Assembly (NCBI GenBank): GCA_027451915.1
Contig: DAIDHU010000541.1
Coordinates: 1 to 13,462 of the forward strand
DNA: 13,462 nucleotides
Direction of reading: 5' to 3'
Source of the DNA: Thiomonas sp.
GTDB taxonomy: Bacteria; Pseudomonadota; Gammaproteobacteria; Burkholderiales; Burkholderiaceae_C
Under the pieces are notes generated by a model. That model made no database searches. It was not told where the DNA came from and saw only the letters and a program-made list of their open reading frames with translations. Below, piece after piece: positions 1 to 7,575 of the stretch (its first letter is position 1; each line of letters starts with the position of its first letter). The position numbers were made by a program, and so were the translations under genes.

Positions 1-899
1 TAGGTGTCGCCGGGCTTGAGCTCGACCAGCGCGCGGAACTCGTTGTCCAGGCCGAGGTAGTTGCCTTCCAGCTCGTAGTCCGAGACCACGTACTTCTCGC
101 CCTCGTGGACGTTGATGGTGATGGAAATCGAATTCTTGTCCGGCGACAGCGCGACCTGGGTCGACTCGATGCGGAAATCCAGGTAGCCGCGGTCCTGGTA
201 GTACGAACGCAGGCTTTCCAGGTCCGCGTTCAGTTTCGCGCGGGAATACTGGTCGGCCTTGGTGTACCAGGTCAGCCAGCCGGGAGTGGAAAGCGAGAAC
301 TGATCCAGCAGCGTGCCCTCGCTGAAGGCGTGGTTGCCCACGATGCGCAGCGCGCGGATCTTCGCGATGCCGCCCTCCTCCACGTTGAAGGTCACGTCGA
401 CGCGGTTGCGCTCCAGCGGCGTGACCGTGGTGGTCACCTTGGCGGCGTAGTAGCCCTTGGCCAGGTATTGCTGCTTGAGCTCCTGCTCGGCGCGCTCGAT
501 CAAGGCCTGGTTGTAGGGCTGGGCATCGCCCAGGCCCACCTGCTTGAGCGAGGCGATCAGGTCCTTCTTGGAGAATTCCTTGGTGCCGACGAAGTCCACG
601 TTGGCGATGACCGGACGCTCCTCGACCACCACCGTGACCACGTCGCCGACGGTGCGGATGCTCACGTTCTTGAACAGGCCGGTGGCGAACAGCGCGCGGA
701 TCGCGGCGGCGCCGAGCTCGGGGGTGTACTGGTCGCCCACGCGGAACGGCAGATAGGTGAACACCGTTCCCGGCTCGGTCCGCTGCAGGCCGTCGACCCG
801 GATGTCCTTGATGACGAAGGTGTCGGCGGCGTAGGCCTGGGCGCAGGCCATGGCGACGATGGCCACGGCAGAACCCTGCAATGCGTGACGAAGCCTCAA
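1..899 (-). CDS. bamA: BamA, outer-membrane protein assembly factor (5' part; runs off the left edge)
   Basis: Core of the BAM complex, which folds and inserts beta-barrel proteins into the outer membrane. The visible 299 residues begin with a signal peptide (basic n-region RLRH, hydrophobic core, likely cleavage after AYA at residues 22-24). POTRA domains follow at roughly 26-94, 95-175 and 178-266, and a fourth has begun by 267. The fifth POTRA and the beta-barrel lie outside the window. Typical POTRA features are visible: FVIKDIRVDGLQR (28-40), the TGLFKNV segment (73-79) and repeated alpha/beta units such as YYQDRGYLDF (233-242). I chose the TTG start at 899 because it gives a complete signal peptide and has a GAGG ribosome site 5 nt upstream; the next in-frame ATG would remove the basic n-region. 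It lies 21 bp after rseP, the usual betaproteobacterial order. Identity is certain; the exact start is slightly less so. Confidence 0.95.
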   Translation of the reverse strand, partial: MRLRHALQGSAVAIVAMACAQAYAADTFVIKDIRVDGLQRTEPGTVFTYLPFRVGDQYTPELGAAAIRALFATGLFKNVSIRTVGDVVTVVVEERPVIANVDFVGTKEFSKKDLIASLKQVGLGDAQPYNQALIERAEQELKQQYLAKGYYAAKVTTTVTPLERNRVDVTFNVEEGGIAKIRALRIVGNHAFSEGTLLDQFSLSTPGWLTWYTKADQYSRAKLNADLESLRSYYQDRGYLDFRIESTQVALSPDKNSISITINVHEGEKYVVSDYELEGNYLGLDNEFRALVELKPGDT

Positions 900-920
900 A
901 TTAACCTCGGCGTGGATGGT

Positions 921-2306
921 TCAGTGGAACGGCCCGAGCACGCGGGCGATGTCGTTGTACAGGGCCACCGCAATCATCAGCGCAATCAGGGCCAGGCCTC
1001 CTTGCTGGAGCCGCTCCTGCACACGCTGCGGCACCTTGCGGCGGCTCAAGATCTCGACCGCATAATACAGGAGATGCCCCCCGTCCAAGACCGGTATCGG
1101 CAAGAGGTTGAGTACCCCCAGACTGAGGCTCACCACTGCCAGGAAGTTCAGGTACGGGGCCAGGCCCAGCGCGGCGCTGCGCCCGGCGTAGTCGGCGATG
1201 GTCACGGGGCCGCTGAGCTCGTTCAGCGAGGCCTGGCCCAGCACCATGCGCCCCAGGGTGCGCAGGCTCAGCGCGCTGAGCTGCCAGGTGCGCCGGGCGC
1301 CCTCGCGCAAGGCCTGCGCCGGCCCCAGGCGCACCAGGGTGCTGGGCAGGCGCTGATCCAGCAGCGCTCCGATGCGCCATTGGGGGTGGCCCTGGGCATC
1401 GAGTTCGCGGCGCGGCCGCAGCGACACGAACACCGTGCGGGTGCCTCGCAGCACCGTCAGGCGCAACTCCCGGCCTTCGCTGGCCGAGATGGCACGCAGC
1501 AATTGCTCGGCATCCAGTGTTCCTGCCGCGGAGCCGGCCTCACCGACCGCGCCGCCCGGGCCCGTAACGCCGACGATGCGGTCCCCGGCGCGCAGGCCGG
1601 CCTGCGCGGCGGCCTGACCCGGCAGCGCCTGTTGCACGAGCACGGGGGCGGGCTGCAGGCGCAGCCCGATACCGCGCAGGAAATCCGCCCGGCCCGCGCG
1701 CGCCGGGTCGGCGCGAAGGTCCAGCAGGATGTCGTGCTCGCCGCTGGCGTCGCGCACCCTCAGGTCCACGCGACGCCCGTCCAGCGCGGCCTCCTGCAGG
1801 CGCAGCGCCAGCTGCGGCCAGGTGCGCACGGCGCGGGTATCTCCGGCGATGGTGGTGGCCAGCACCTGCTGACCCGCGCGCACGCCGGCCGCCGCGGCCG
1901 GCGTGCCCGGCGCCGGCTCCCCCAGCAGGGGCAGCGGCTCACGCACCCCCAGCATGGACACGGCGGCGAACAGCAGCACCGCCAGCACCAGGTTGGCGGC
2001 CGGCCCCGCCGCCACCACCCAGGCCCGCTTCCAGGGGCCCTGGCGGTTGAAGGCGCGGTGCAGCTGCTCCGGCGCCACGGGCCCCTCGCGCTCGTCGAGC
2101 ATGCGCACATAACCGCCCAGCGGAACGGCAGCGAGCACGAACTCGGTGCCATCCGCGCCGAGGCGTCGCCGCAGCAGCGCACGCCCGAAGCCGATGGAGA
2201 ACTTGAGCACCCGGATGCGGCACGACACCGCCGCCAGGTAATGCCCCGCCTCGTGCACCGCGATGAGCAGTGCCAGGGCGAACAGGAAGGCGAAAAGGGT
2301 GAGCAT
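921..2306 (-). CDS. rseP: RseP, membrane-embedded zinc site-2 protease (regulator of sigma-E protease)
   Basis: Intramembrane metalloprotease that makes the second cut in anti-sigma factor RseA, releasing sigma-E, and clears signal-peptide remnants. At 461 aa it is about the normal family length. The zinc motif HEAGH is at residues 18-22 in the first membrane segment, and the third zinc ligand is D408 in the LDGGH motif (407-411) near the C-terminus. Between them are two periplasmic PDZ domains (about 125-210 and 222-300) and the family signature LSGPVTIADYAG (364-375). Membrane segments are visible at about 1-20, 95-120, 383-405 and 438-453. No strong Shine-Dalgarno is seen before the ATG, so expression may depend on the upstream genes. 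It lies 58 bp after dxr and 21 bp before bamA, placing an envelope-stress protease beside the main outer-membrane assembly gene. Confidence 0.96.
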   Translation of the reverse strand: MLTLFAFLFALALLIAVHEAGHYLAAVSCRIRVLKFSIGFGRALLRRRLGADGTEFVLAAVPLGGYVRMLDEREGPVAPEQLHRAFNRQGPWKRAWVVAAGPAANLVLAVLLFAAVSMLGVREPLPLLGEPAPGTPAAAAGVRAGQQVLATTIAGDTRAVRTWPQLALRLQEAALDGRRVDLRVRDASGEHDILLDLRADPARAGRADFLRGIGLRLQPAPVLVQQALPGQAAAQAGLRAGDRIVGVTGPGGAVGEAGSAAGTLDAEQLLRAISASEGRELRLTVLRGTRTVFVSLRPRRELDAQGHPQWRIGALLDQRLPSTLVRLGPAQALREGARRTWQLSALSLRTLGRMVLGQASLNELSGPVTIADYAGRSAALGLAPYLNFLAVVSLSLGVLNLLPIPVLDGGHLLYYAVEILSRRKVPQRVQERLQQGGLALIALMIAVALYNDIARVLGPFH

Positions 2307-2364
2307 CCGAGCAGGCTGTTGAACGACCGGCGAGGGTCATGCGCATGCGCGCATTGTGCCCCGA

Positions 2365-3540
2365 TCAGCGCCCCAGCGCCCGCGCCTGCGCCGCGGCGTG
2401 GCCGCGGGCGCGCGCATCCAGATCCAGAAGATCGCCGAGTTCACGCGCCTGGCTGGCGCCCAGCGCCTCCAGCGTGGCGGCGTTCACGCGGTGGATGTCG
2501 GTGAAACGCAAGCCTCCGTCGAGGAAGGCCTGCACCGCCACCTCGTTGGCCGCGTTGAGCACGGCGCAGGCGCCGCCCCCCATGCCCAGGGCCGCGAAGG
2601 CCAGGCCCAGGCCGGGAAAGCGCGCCGCGTCCGGATCCTCGAATTCCAGGCGACCGATGCGGGCCAGGTCGAGCCAGGAACTTCCGGAGGCCATGCGCCG
2701 CGGCCACGACAGCCCGTAGGCGATGGGGGTGCGCATGTCGGGCACGCCCAGCTGCGCCACCACCGAGCCGTCGTGGTAGGTCACCATCGAATGCACGATG
2801 CTCTGCGGATGGATGAGCACCCGGATGCGCGAGGCCGGCATGCCGAACAAATAGTGCGCCTCGATCACCTCCAGCGCCTTGTTCATCATGGTCGCCGAGT
2901 CCACCGAGATCTTGCGTCCCATGCTCCAGTTGGGGTGGGCACAGGCCTGGGCCGGGGTCATCGCCTCCAGGCTCGCCGGATCGCTGCGCCGGAAGGGGCC
3001 GCCGGAGGCCGTCAGCGTGATCTCGCGCACGTCCTGGGCCCATCGCTCGCGCTGCTCCGGCAGGCTTTGCAGGATCGCGCTGTGCTCGCTGTCGATGGGC
3101 AGCAGCTCACCGCCTCCGTCGCGCATGGCGCGCATGAACAACTCGCCCGCGACCACCAGCGATTCCTTGTTCGCCAGCAGCACGCGCTTGCCCGCGCGCG
3201 CCGCGGCCAGCGCCGAATCCAGCCCGGCGGCACCCACGATGGCCGCCATCACCATGTGCACCTCGGGGTCGGATGCCACCCGCAACATCGCGTCGGCACC
3301 GTCCAGCACCTCGGTGCGGCTGCCCTGCCCCTTGAGCTCGGCGCGCAGGATCCGCGCGGCCTGCGCGTCCTCCAGCACCGCGTAGCGCGGCGCGAAGCGC
3401 AGGCACTGTTCGAGCAGCGCCTCGCGGCTGGATCGCGCTGCCAGCGCGAACACCTCGAAATCCTCCGGGTGCAGCCGCAGCACCTCCAGGGTGCTGCGCC
3501 CGATGGATCCGGTGCTGCCCAGGATGGTGATGCGCTTCAT
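2365..3540 (-). CDS. dxr: 1-deoxy-D-xylulose 5-phosphate reductoisomerase (Dxr/IspC)
   Basis: Second step of the MEP isoprenoid pathway: converts DXP to 2-C-methyl-D-erythritol 4-phosphate using NADPH and a divalent metal; it is the fosmidomycin target. At 391 aa it is full length. The NADPH-binding GSTGSIG is at residues 8-14 and ANKESLV at 123-129. Metal ligands D150 and E152 lie in IDSEHS (149-154), and E224 in NKALE (220-224) matches the third ligand; K221 matches the catalytic lysine. The mobile loop SMGRKISVDSATMMNK (206-221) is intact. The ATG at 3540 overlaps the cdsA stop by 4 bp (ATGA), implying translational coupling. A longer reading frame continues upstream but covers cdsA, so it is not used. 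Its product feeds uppS two genes upstream. Confidence 0.97.
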   Translation of the reverse strand: MKRITILGSTGSIGRSTLEVLRLHPEDFEVFALAARSSREALLEQCLRFAPRYAVLEDAQAARILRAELKGQGSRTEVLDGADAMLRVASDPEVHMVMAAIVGAAGLDSALAAARAGKRVLLANKESLVVAGELFMRAMRDGGGELLPIDSEHSAILQSLPEQRERWAQDVREITLTASGGPFRRSDPASLEAMTPAQACAHPNWSMGRKISVDSATMMNKALEVIEAHYLFGMPASRIRVLIHPQSIVHSMVTYHDGSVVAQLGVPDMRTPIAYGLSWPRRMASGSSWLDLARIGRLEFEDPDAARFPGLGLAFAALGMGGGACAVLNAANEVAVQAFLDGGLRFTDIHRVNAATLEALGASQARELGDLLDLDARARGHAAAQARALGR

Positions 3541-4367
3541 GGCCGCAGACCCACCAGCAGCACGACCACGGGCAGCACCGGAAGCAAGGCGTCGATGCGG
3601 TCCAGCACGCCTCCGTGCCCCGGCAGCAGGCCGCTGCTGTCCTTCACCCCGGCGCGGCGCTTGAGCAGGGATTCGAACAGATCCCCGGCCACGCTCAGCA
3701 CGGCCAGCAGCGCCGCCACGAGCAGCGCACCGGGCAGGCCCCAGCGCAGCGCCAGCCTGGCGCCCAGCGTGCCCTCCAGCCCCGGCAGCACGGCGCAGGC
3801 GGCCGTGTAGGCCAGCACGGCCAGCACGCCGCACAGGGCGCCGGAGATGGTCTTGCCCGGACTCAGGCGCGGCGCCAGCTTGGGCCCGCCGATGGCGCGC
3901 CCGCCGAAATAGGCGGCCACGTCGGCCGTCCACACCAGCATCAGCACCGACAACAGGTAGCCCACGCCCAGGCGTCGCGCATGCCACAGCGCCATCCAGC
4001 CCGCGAACAGGACCAGGAAGCCCAGCAGGCACAGCACCGCCGGCGCGGCCAGGCTGCGCGGAAGCGCGGCCCGCGGCAGGCTGCCCAGCAACAAAACCAG
4101 CCAGGCCAGCGCCGCCAGGGCGAAACTGCCATCGGCGTCCAGCGCGGCCACCGGGCTGAACAGCATCGCCGCGACCAGGGCCAGCCAGACCGCCGCCCAG
4201 GCCAGCGCCCGCCAGCCGCGCAGACCGGCCAGGCGCGCCCATTCCCACATGGCGGCGGCGGCGAACACCCCCATCGCCACCCCGAAGCCGCGCGGGCCGG
4301 CGAACAGCAACAGCGGCAGCAACAGGGCCAGCAGGACCAGCGCGGTGATGATTCGGGTACGCAGCAT
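3537..4367 (-). CDS. cdsA: CdsA, phosphatidate cytidylyltransferase (CDP-diacylglycerol synthase)
   Basis: Integral inner-membrane enzyme that makes CDP-diacylglycerol from CTP and phosphatidic acid, the branch point for all bacterial phospholipids. At 276 aa it is normal for the family. It is very hydrophobic, with multiple membrane segments across residues 5-145 and 178-228. The diagnostic CdsA signature is near the C-terminus: SLLKRRAGVKDSSGLLPGHG (233-252) continuing into GVLDRID (253-259), with the conserved KR, KD, HGG and DRxD. A second conserved block, WTADVAAYFGGR (146-157), precedes SPGKTISG (169-176). It lies 22 bp after uppS and overlaps dxr by 4 bp. Confidence 0.96.
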   Translation of the reverse strand: MLRTRIITALVLLALLLPLLLFAGPRGFGVAMGVFAAAAMWEWARLAGLRGWRALAWAAVWLALVAAMLFSPVAALDADGSFALAALAWLVLLLGSLPRAALPRSLAAPAVLCLLGFLVLFAGWMALWHARRLGVGYLLSVLMLVWTADVAAYFGGRAIGGPKLAPRLSPGKTISGALCGVLAVLAYTAACAVLPGLEGTLGARLALRWGLPGALLVAALLAVLSVAGDLFESLLKRRAGVKDSSGLLPGHGGVLDRIDALLPVLPVVVLLVGLRP

Positions 4368-4389
4368 CGCGATGCGGACGCAGCCCGGC

Positions 4390-5163
4390 TCAGGCCACGC
4401 GCAATCCGGCGGGGTCGGCAGGATCGGAGGGGTCGGAGGGCTTGGCCGCGACGCGCCCGAAGCGGCGCTCTCGCCGCGCGAAATCGGCGATCGCGTGCGC
4501 CAGGGTCTGCTCGTCGAAATCCGGCCAGAGGGTTTCGCAGAAATAGAACTCGGTGTAGGCCAGTTGCCAGAGCAGGAAGTTGCTCACCCGGTGCTCGCCG
4601 CCGGTGCGGATCAGCAGGTCCGGCTCCGGAATGTCGGCCAGGCACATGTAGCGTCCCAGGCTCTGCTCGGTCAATTCCACGCCGGCCGCCTGCGCGGCGC
4701 GCGCCGCCTGCACGATATCCCAGCGTCCGCCGTAGTTCAGCGCCACGTTCAGGCGCAGGCGCATGGGCTGCACCGCGGCCGACTCGGCCTCGGACATGAG
4801 CTCGCGCATGCGCGGGCTCAGCGGCTCGCGATCGCCGAGAAAGCGCAGGCTCACGCCCTGCGCGGCCAGTTCGGGGGTCTCGCGCTGCAGGGCCTGCACG
4901 AACAGTTCCATCAGCGCCGAGACCTCCTCGGCCGGGCGCTTCCAGTTCTCCGACGAGAACGCGAACACCGTGAGGTACTGCACGCCCTGCTGCACGCATC
5001 CGCGCACCAGGCGCTTGAGCGCGTCGGCCCCGAACTTGTGGCCCGCCGTGCGCGGCAGCAGGCGGCGGGTGGCCCAACGACCGTTGCCGTCCATGACCAC
5101 GGCCACGTGGCGGGGCACGAGCGCCGGCTGGGCGTTCCTGCGGGAGGCGTTCTTGCCGGACAT
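4390..5163 (-). CDS. uppS: UppS/IspU, (2Z,6E)-undecaprenyl-diphosphate synthase
   Basis: Cytosolic cis-prenyltransferase that adds eight isopentenyl units to farnesyl diphosphate, giving the C55 lipid carrier for peptidoglycan and O-antigen synthesis. The first conserved block HVAVVMDGNGRWA is at residues 19-31, with catalytic D25. FAFSSENWKRP lies at 68-78 and PDLLIRTGGEHRVSNFLLWQ at 181-200, ending the fold with LAYTEFYF (201-208). Of 257 aa, the last about 20 form an unusual SDP-SDP-ADP tail encoded by a 9-bp tandem repeat. No clear Shine-Dalgarno precedes the ATG. It lies 21 bp after frr. The farnesyl diphosphate it uses derives from the MEP pathway that includes dxr in the same operon. 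Confidence 0.96.
   Translation of the reverse strand: MSGKNASRRNAQPALVPRHVAVVMDGNGRWATRRLLPRTAGHKFGADALKRLVRGCVQQGVQYLTVFAFSSENWKRPAEEVSALMELFVQALQRETPELAAQGVSLRFLGDREPLSPRMRELMSEAESAAVQPMRLRLNVALNYGGRWDIVQAARAAQAAGVELTEQSLGRYMCLADIPEPDLLIRTGGEHRVSNFLLWQLAYTEFYFCETLWPDFDEQTLAHAIADFARRERRFGRVAAKPSDPSDPADPAGLRVA
4411..4437. repeat. Three 9-bp tandem units at the 3' end of uppS
   Basis: Three adjacent, imperfect 9-nt units (4411-4419, 4420-4428, 4429-4437; pattern RGGRTCGGM on the plus strand) encode SDP, SDP, ADP near the UppS C-terminus. They lie past the last conserved UppS block, so a unit gain or loss keeps the frame. This is read directly from the sequence. Confidence 0.75.
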
Positions 5164-5184
5164 CGGGGTCGCCGCGGGCGGCCG

Positions 5185-5745
5185 TCAGACGGCCATGATC
5201 TCCGCCTCCTTCTGCGCGATCATCTTCTCGATGTCGGCGATGAAGCGGTCGGTGGTCTTCTGCACCTCGTCCTGGGCGCGGCGCTCCTCGTCCTCGGAGG
5301 CCTCCTTGGCCTTCACCAGGTCCTTGAGCTGCTGGTTCGCGTCGCGGCGCAGGTTGCGCACGGCCACCTTGGCCGATTCGCCCTCCTGCTTGATCACCTT
5401 CACCAGGTCGCGCCGGCGCTCCTCGGTCAGCGCCGGCATGGGCACGCGGATCAGGTCGCCCTGGGTCATCGGGTTGAGTCCCAGGTCGGAGTCACGAATG
5501 GCCTTCTCGACCGCCTGGACCATCTTCTTCTCCCAGGGCTGCACGCTGATGGTGCGCGCGTCGAGCAGGTTGACGTTGGCCACCTGGTTGATGGGCATCG
5601 GACTGCCGTAGTAGTCGACCGTGATGTGGTCGAGCAGGCCGGCGTGGGCGCGTCCGGTGCGCACCTTGGCCAGATCGCTGCGCAGTGCCTCGAGGGACTT
5701 GAGCATGCGCTGTTCGCAGTTCTTCCGGATCTCGGCGATGGTCAT
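5185..5745 (-). CDS. frr: Ribosome recycling factor (RRF)
   Basis: Acts with EF-G to split the post-termination ribosome so subunits can be reused. At 186 aa it is the standard length. The helical-bundle domain starts at the N-terminus (KSLEALRSDLAKVRTGRAHA, residues 16-35) and resumes after about 105. The small beta domain lies between (VDYYGSPMPINQVANV, 43-58, through ISVQPWEK). The C-terminal half is the typical charged coiled helix (EGESAKVAVRNLRRDANQ, about 121-138). It lies 25 bp after pyrH and 21 bp before uppS, the usual pyrH-frr-uppS order in proteobacteria. The Shine-Dalgarno before the ATG is weak. Confidence 0.97.
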   Translation of the reverse strand: MTIAEIRKNCEQRMLKSLEALRSDLAKVRTGRAHAGLLDHITVDYYGSPMPINQVANVNLLDARTISVQPWEKKMVQAVEKAIRDSDLGLNPMTQGDLIRVPMPALTEERRRDLVKVIKQEGESAKVAVRNLRRDANQQLKDLVKAKEASEDEERRAQDEVQKTTDRFIADIEKMIAQKEAEIMAV

Positions 5746-5770
5746 GTTTGCGGACTCGTTGGGCTCGGGT

Positions 5771-6481
5771 TCAGAGATGTACCAGCGTGCCTTCGGGCTC
5801 GCCCTGCACCACGCGCAGCAGCGCTCCCGGCTTGAAGATGCTGAATACGCGGATGGGCAGGCCCTGGTCGCGGCACAGCGCGAAGGCGGTGGCGTCCATG
5901 ACCTGCAGGCGCTTGACGATGGCCTCGTCGAAGCTGATGCGGTCGAAGCGCGTGGCCTGGGGGTCGCGCGCCGGATCGGCGGTGTAGATGCCGTCCACCT
6001 TCGTGGCCTTGAGCATCACCTCGGCGCCGATCTCGGCCGCGCGCAGCGCCGCGGCGGTATCCGTGGTGAAGAAGGGGTTGCCGGTGCCGCCGGCGAAGAT
6101 CACCGACTTGCCCTCCTCCAGGTACTGCAGGGCCTTGGGGCGCACGTAGGACTCGACCACCTGGTCGATGCTGATGGCCGACATGACGCGCGCCACCAGC
6201 CCGGCGTGGCGCATCGCGTCGGCCAGCGCCAGCGAGTTCATCACCGTGGCCAGCATGCCCATGTAGTCTGCCGTGGCGCGATCCATGCCCACCGCTCCGC
6301 CGGCCACGCCCCGGAAGATGTTCCCCCCGCCGATGACGATCGCCAGCTGCACCCCGCTGCGCACCACCTGCGCGATGTCCTCGACCATCTTGACAATGGT
6401 CGCGCGGTTGATGCCGTAGGGATCCTCGCCCATCAGGGCTTCGCCAGAGAGTTTGAGCAACACGCGCTTGTAACCGCTCAT
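5771..6481 (-). CDS. pyrH: Uridylate kinase (UMP kinase, PyrH)
   Basis: Phosphorylates UMP to UDP with ATP, the committed step to UTP and CTP; the enzyme is hexameric and allosterically regulated by GTP and UTP. The predicted protein is 236 aa. The amino-acid-kinase fold is shown by LLKLSGEALMG (8-18), IVIGGGNIFRG (48-58), GGTGNPFFTTDTAAALRA (131-148) and KATKVDGIYTADP (158-170). The frame stays open upstream to an ATG at 6550, but that would overlap the tsf stop and add a 23-residue proline-rich extension unlike the family. The ATG at 6481 gives the canonical N-terminus and has GGAG at 6491-6494, 9 nt upstream, so I use it. It lies 61 bp after tsf. Confidence 0.96.
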   Translation of the reverse strand: MSGYKRVLLKLSGEALMGEDPYGINRATIVKMVEDIAQVVRSGVQLAIVIGGGNIFRGVAGGAVGMDRATADYMGMLATVMNSLALADAMRHAGLVARVMSAISIDQVVESYVRPKALQYLEEGKSVIFAGGTGNPFFTTDTAAALRAAEIGAEVMLKATKVDGIYTADPARDPQATRFDRISFDEAIVKRLQVMDATAFALCRDQGLPIRVFSIFKPGALLRVVQGEPEGTLVHL

Positions 6482-6542
6482 GCCTGGGTTCTCCGGAAAA
6501 GGGGATGCATCGATCGGGGGGCGGGGACGGATCGCTGCGGGA

Positions 6543-7451
6543 TCAGGCACCGCGGGCGGCGGCCATCTGCGCGGCGACCTCGTCGGCGAAATTCTCCGAC
6601 TTTTTCTCGATACCCTCGCCGACCACGTACAGCGTGAAGCCCAGCACCTTGGTCTTGGCGGCCGCGAGCATCTGCTCCACCGTCTGCTTGTCGTTTTTCA
6701 CGAAGGCCTGGTTGAACAGCGAGACCTCCTTGAGGTATTTCTGCACCGAACCCTCGACGCGCTTGGCCACGATTTCCGGCGACTGCACCGGGCGCCCCTC
6801 GGCGCGGGCCTTCTCCGCGTCCTCGGCGGCCTTCTGCGTGGCGATCGAGCGCTCGGTCTCGATCAAGGCGGCCGGAACCTCGGCCGCCGACAGCGCCACC
6901 GGCTTCATGGCGGCCACGTGCATGGCCACATCCTTCGCGGCGACCTCGTCGCCGTCGAATTCCACCACCACGCCGATGCGCGTGCCGTGCAGATAGCTGG
7001 CCAGCTTCGAGCCGCCGGCGAAGCGCTTGAAGCGGCGGATGCTCATGTTCTCGCCGATCTTGCCGATCAGCGTTGTGCGTTGCGCTTCGATGGTGGCGCC
7101 GTCCACTTCCAGCGCCGACAGCGCGGCCACGTCGGCCGGGTTGCGCTCGGCCACCAGGCGCGCCAGCTTCTTGCCGAAGGCCAGGAAATCGTCGTTCTTG
7201 GCGACGAAGTCGGTTTCGCAGTTGAGCTCCACGATGGCGCCCTGGGTGCCCTCGATGTGCACCGCCACGATGCCTTCGGCCGTGACCCGCGCGGCGGCCT
7301 TGCTCGCCTTGCTGCCCAGCTTCACGCGCAGCAGTTCCTCGGCGCGGGCCATGTCGCCCTCGGCCTCGGTGAGCGCCTTCTTGCACTCCATCATGGGCGC
7401 GTCGGTCTTGCCACGAAGTTCAGCCACCATGGATGCGGTGATTGCCGCCAT
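6543..7451 (-). CDS. tsf: Elongation factor Ts (EF-Ts)
   Basis: Guanine-nucleotide exchange factor that regenerates EF-Tu-GTP during translation elongation. The protein is 302 aa. The N-terminal UBA-like domain contains KTDAPMMECKKAL (15-27), and the EF-Tu-contacting signature CETDFVAKNDDF follows at 78-89, with D81-F82 matching the residues that disturb the EF-Tu Mg2+ site in E. coli. The coiled-coil dimerisation domain and the C-terminal module follow. The frame is open to an ATG at 7529, but the start at 7451 has a perfect AGGAG (7458-7462) with 6-nt spacing and gives the standard MAAITASMV N-terminus. The extension would also read through two intergenic hairpins. It is the second gene of the rpsB operon. 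Confidence 0.97.
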   Translation of the reverse strand: MAAITASMVAELRGKTDAPMMECKKALTEAEGDMARAEELLRVKLGSKASKAAARVTAEGIVAVHIEGTQGAIVELNCETDFVAKNDDFLAFGKKLARLVAERNPADVAALSALEVDGATIEAQRTTLIGKIGENMSIRRFKRFAGGSKLASYLHGTRIGVVVEFDGDEVAAKDVAMHVAAMKPVALSAAEVPAALIETERSIATQKAAEDAEKARAEGRPVQSPEIVAKRVEGSVQKYLKEVSLFNQAFVKNDKQTVEQMLAAAKTKVLGFTLYVVGEGIEKKSENFADEVAAQMAAARGA

Positions 7452-7457
7452 ATTGCA

Positions 7458-7481
7458 CTCCTGATTGAATCCTGGATTGAA
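7458..7481 (-). promoter_or_regulatory. tsf Shine-Dalgarno inside a tandem duplication
   Basis: On the minus strand the segment before tsf reads TTCAATCCAGGA followed directly by TTCAATCAGGAG (plus-strand units 7470-7481 and 7459-7469). The downstream copy supplies the AGGAG used by tsf, 6 nt before its ATG. The upstream copy carries a second AGGA too far away to use. The repeat is seen directly; any role in initiation is inference. Confidence 0.7.
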
Positions 7482-7485
7482 CAAG

Positions 7486-7503
7486 GGGGCTGCGAACAGC
7501 CCC
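7486..7503 (-). promoter_or_regulatory. 7-bp hairpin with UUCG loop between rpsB and tsf
   Basis: On the minus strand GGGGCTG pairs perfectly with CAGCCCC around a TTCG loop and is followed by TTGTTC. The stem is strong but the T-tract is short, so it looks like an attenuator or RNA-processing/stabilising hairpin rather than a full terminator. tsf has no other obvious promoter and must be expressed strongly, which argues against complete termination. Confidence 0.55.
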
Positions 7504-7518
7504 ACGTAGACCATGCTT

Positions 7519-7537
7519 CGCGGCGCCATGCGCCGCG
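7519..7537 (-). promoter_or_regulatory. 8-bp GC-only hairpin between rpsB and tsf
   Basis: Perfect inverted repeat: CGCGGCGC and GCGCCGCG flanking a 3-nt loop, 38 bp after the rpsB stop. No T-tract follows. It could protect the 3' end of an rpsB transcript or act with the hairpin at 7486-7503 to set the S2 to EF-Ts ratio. Function is inferred only. Confidence 0.5.
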
Positions 7538-7575
7538 TGCGAGCCGATTCCTTCGCCGGTCCCGGCTCTGTGGCC

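Noticed and set aside
2341..2350. GCGCATGCGC palindrome just downstream of dxr
   Set aside because: A 10-bp self-complementary GC-rich string without loop or T-tract is likely by chance here; no terminator or operator can be claimed.
105..2504. Very long plus-strand open frame opposite bamA and rseP
   Set aside because: It is antisense to two certain genes, has no family resemblance, and long stop-free antisense frames are expected at this GC content.
6482..6550. Upstream ATG extending PyrH by 23 residues
   Set aside because: It would overlap the tsf stop, lacks the family N-terminus, and the ATG at 6481 has a good ribosome site.
7452..7529. Upstream ATG extending EF-Ts by 26 residues
   Set aside because: The extension reads through two hairpins and the Shine-Dalgarno; the ATG at 7451 has AGGAG at ideal spacing.
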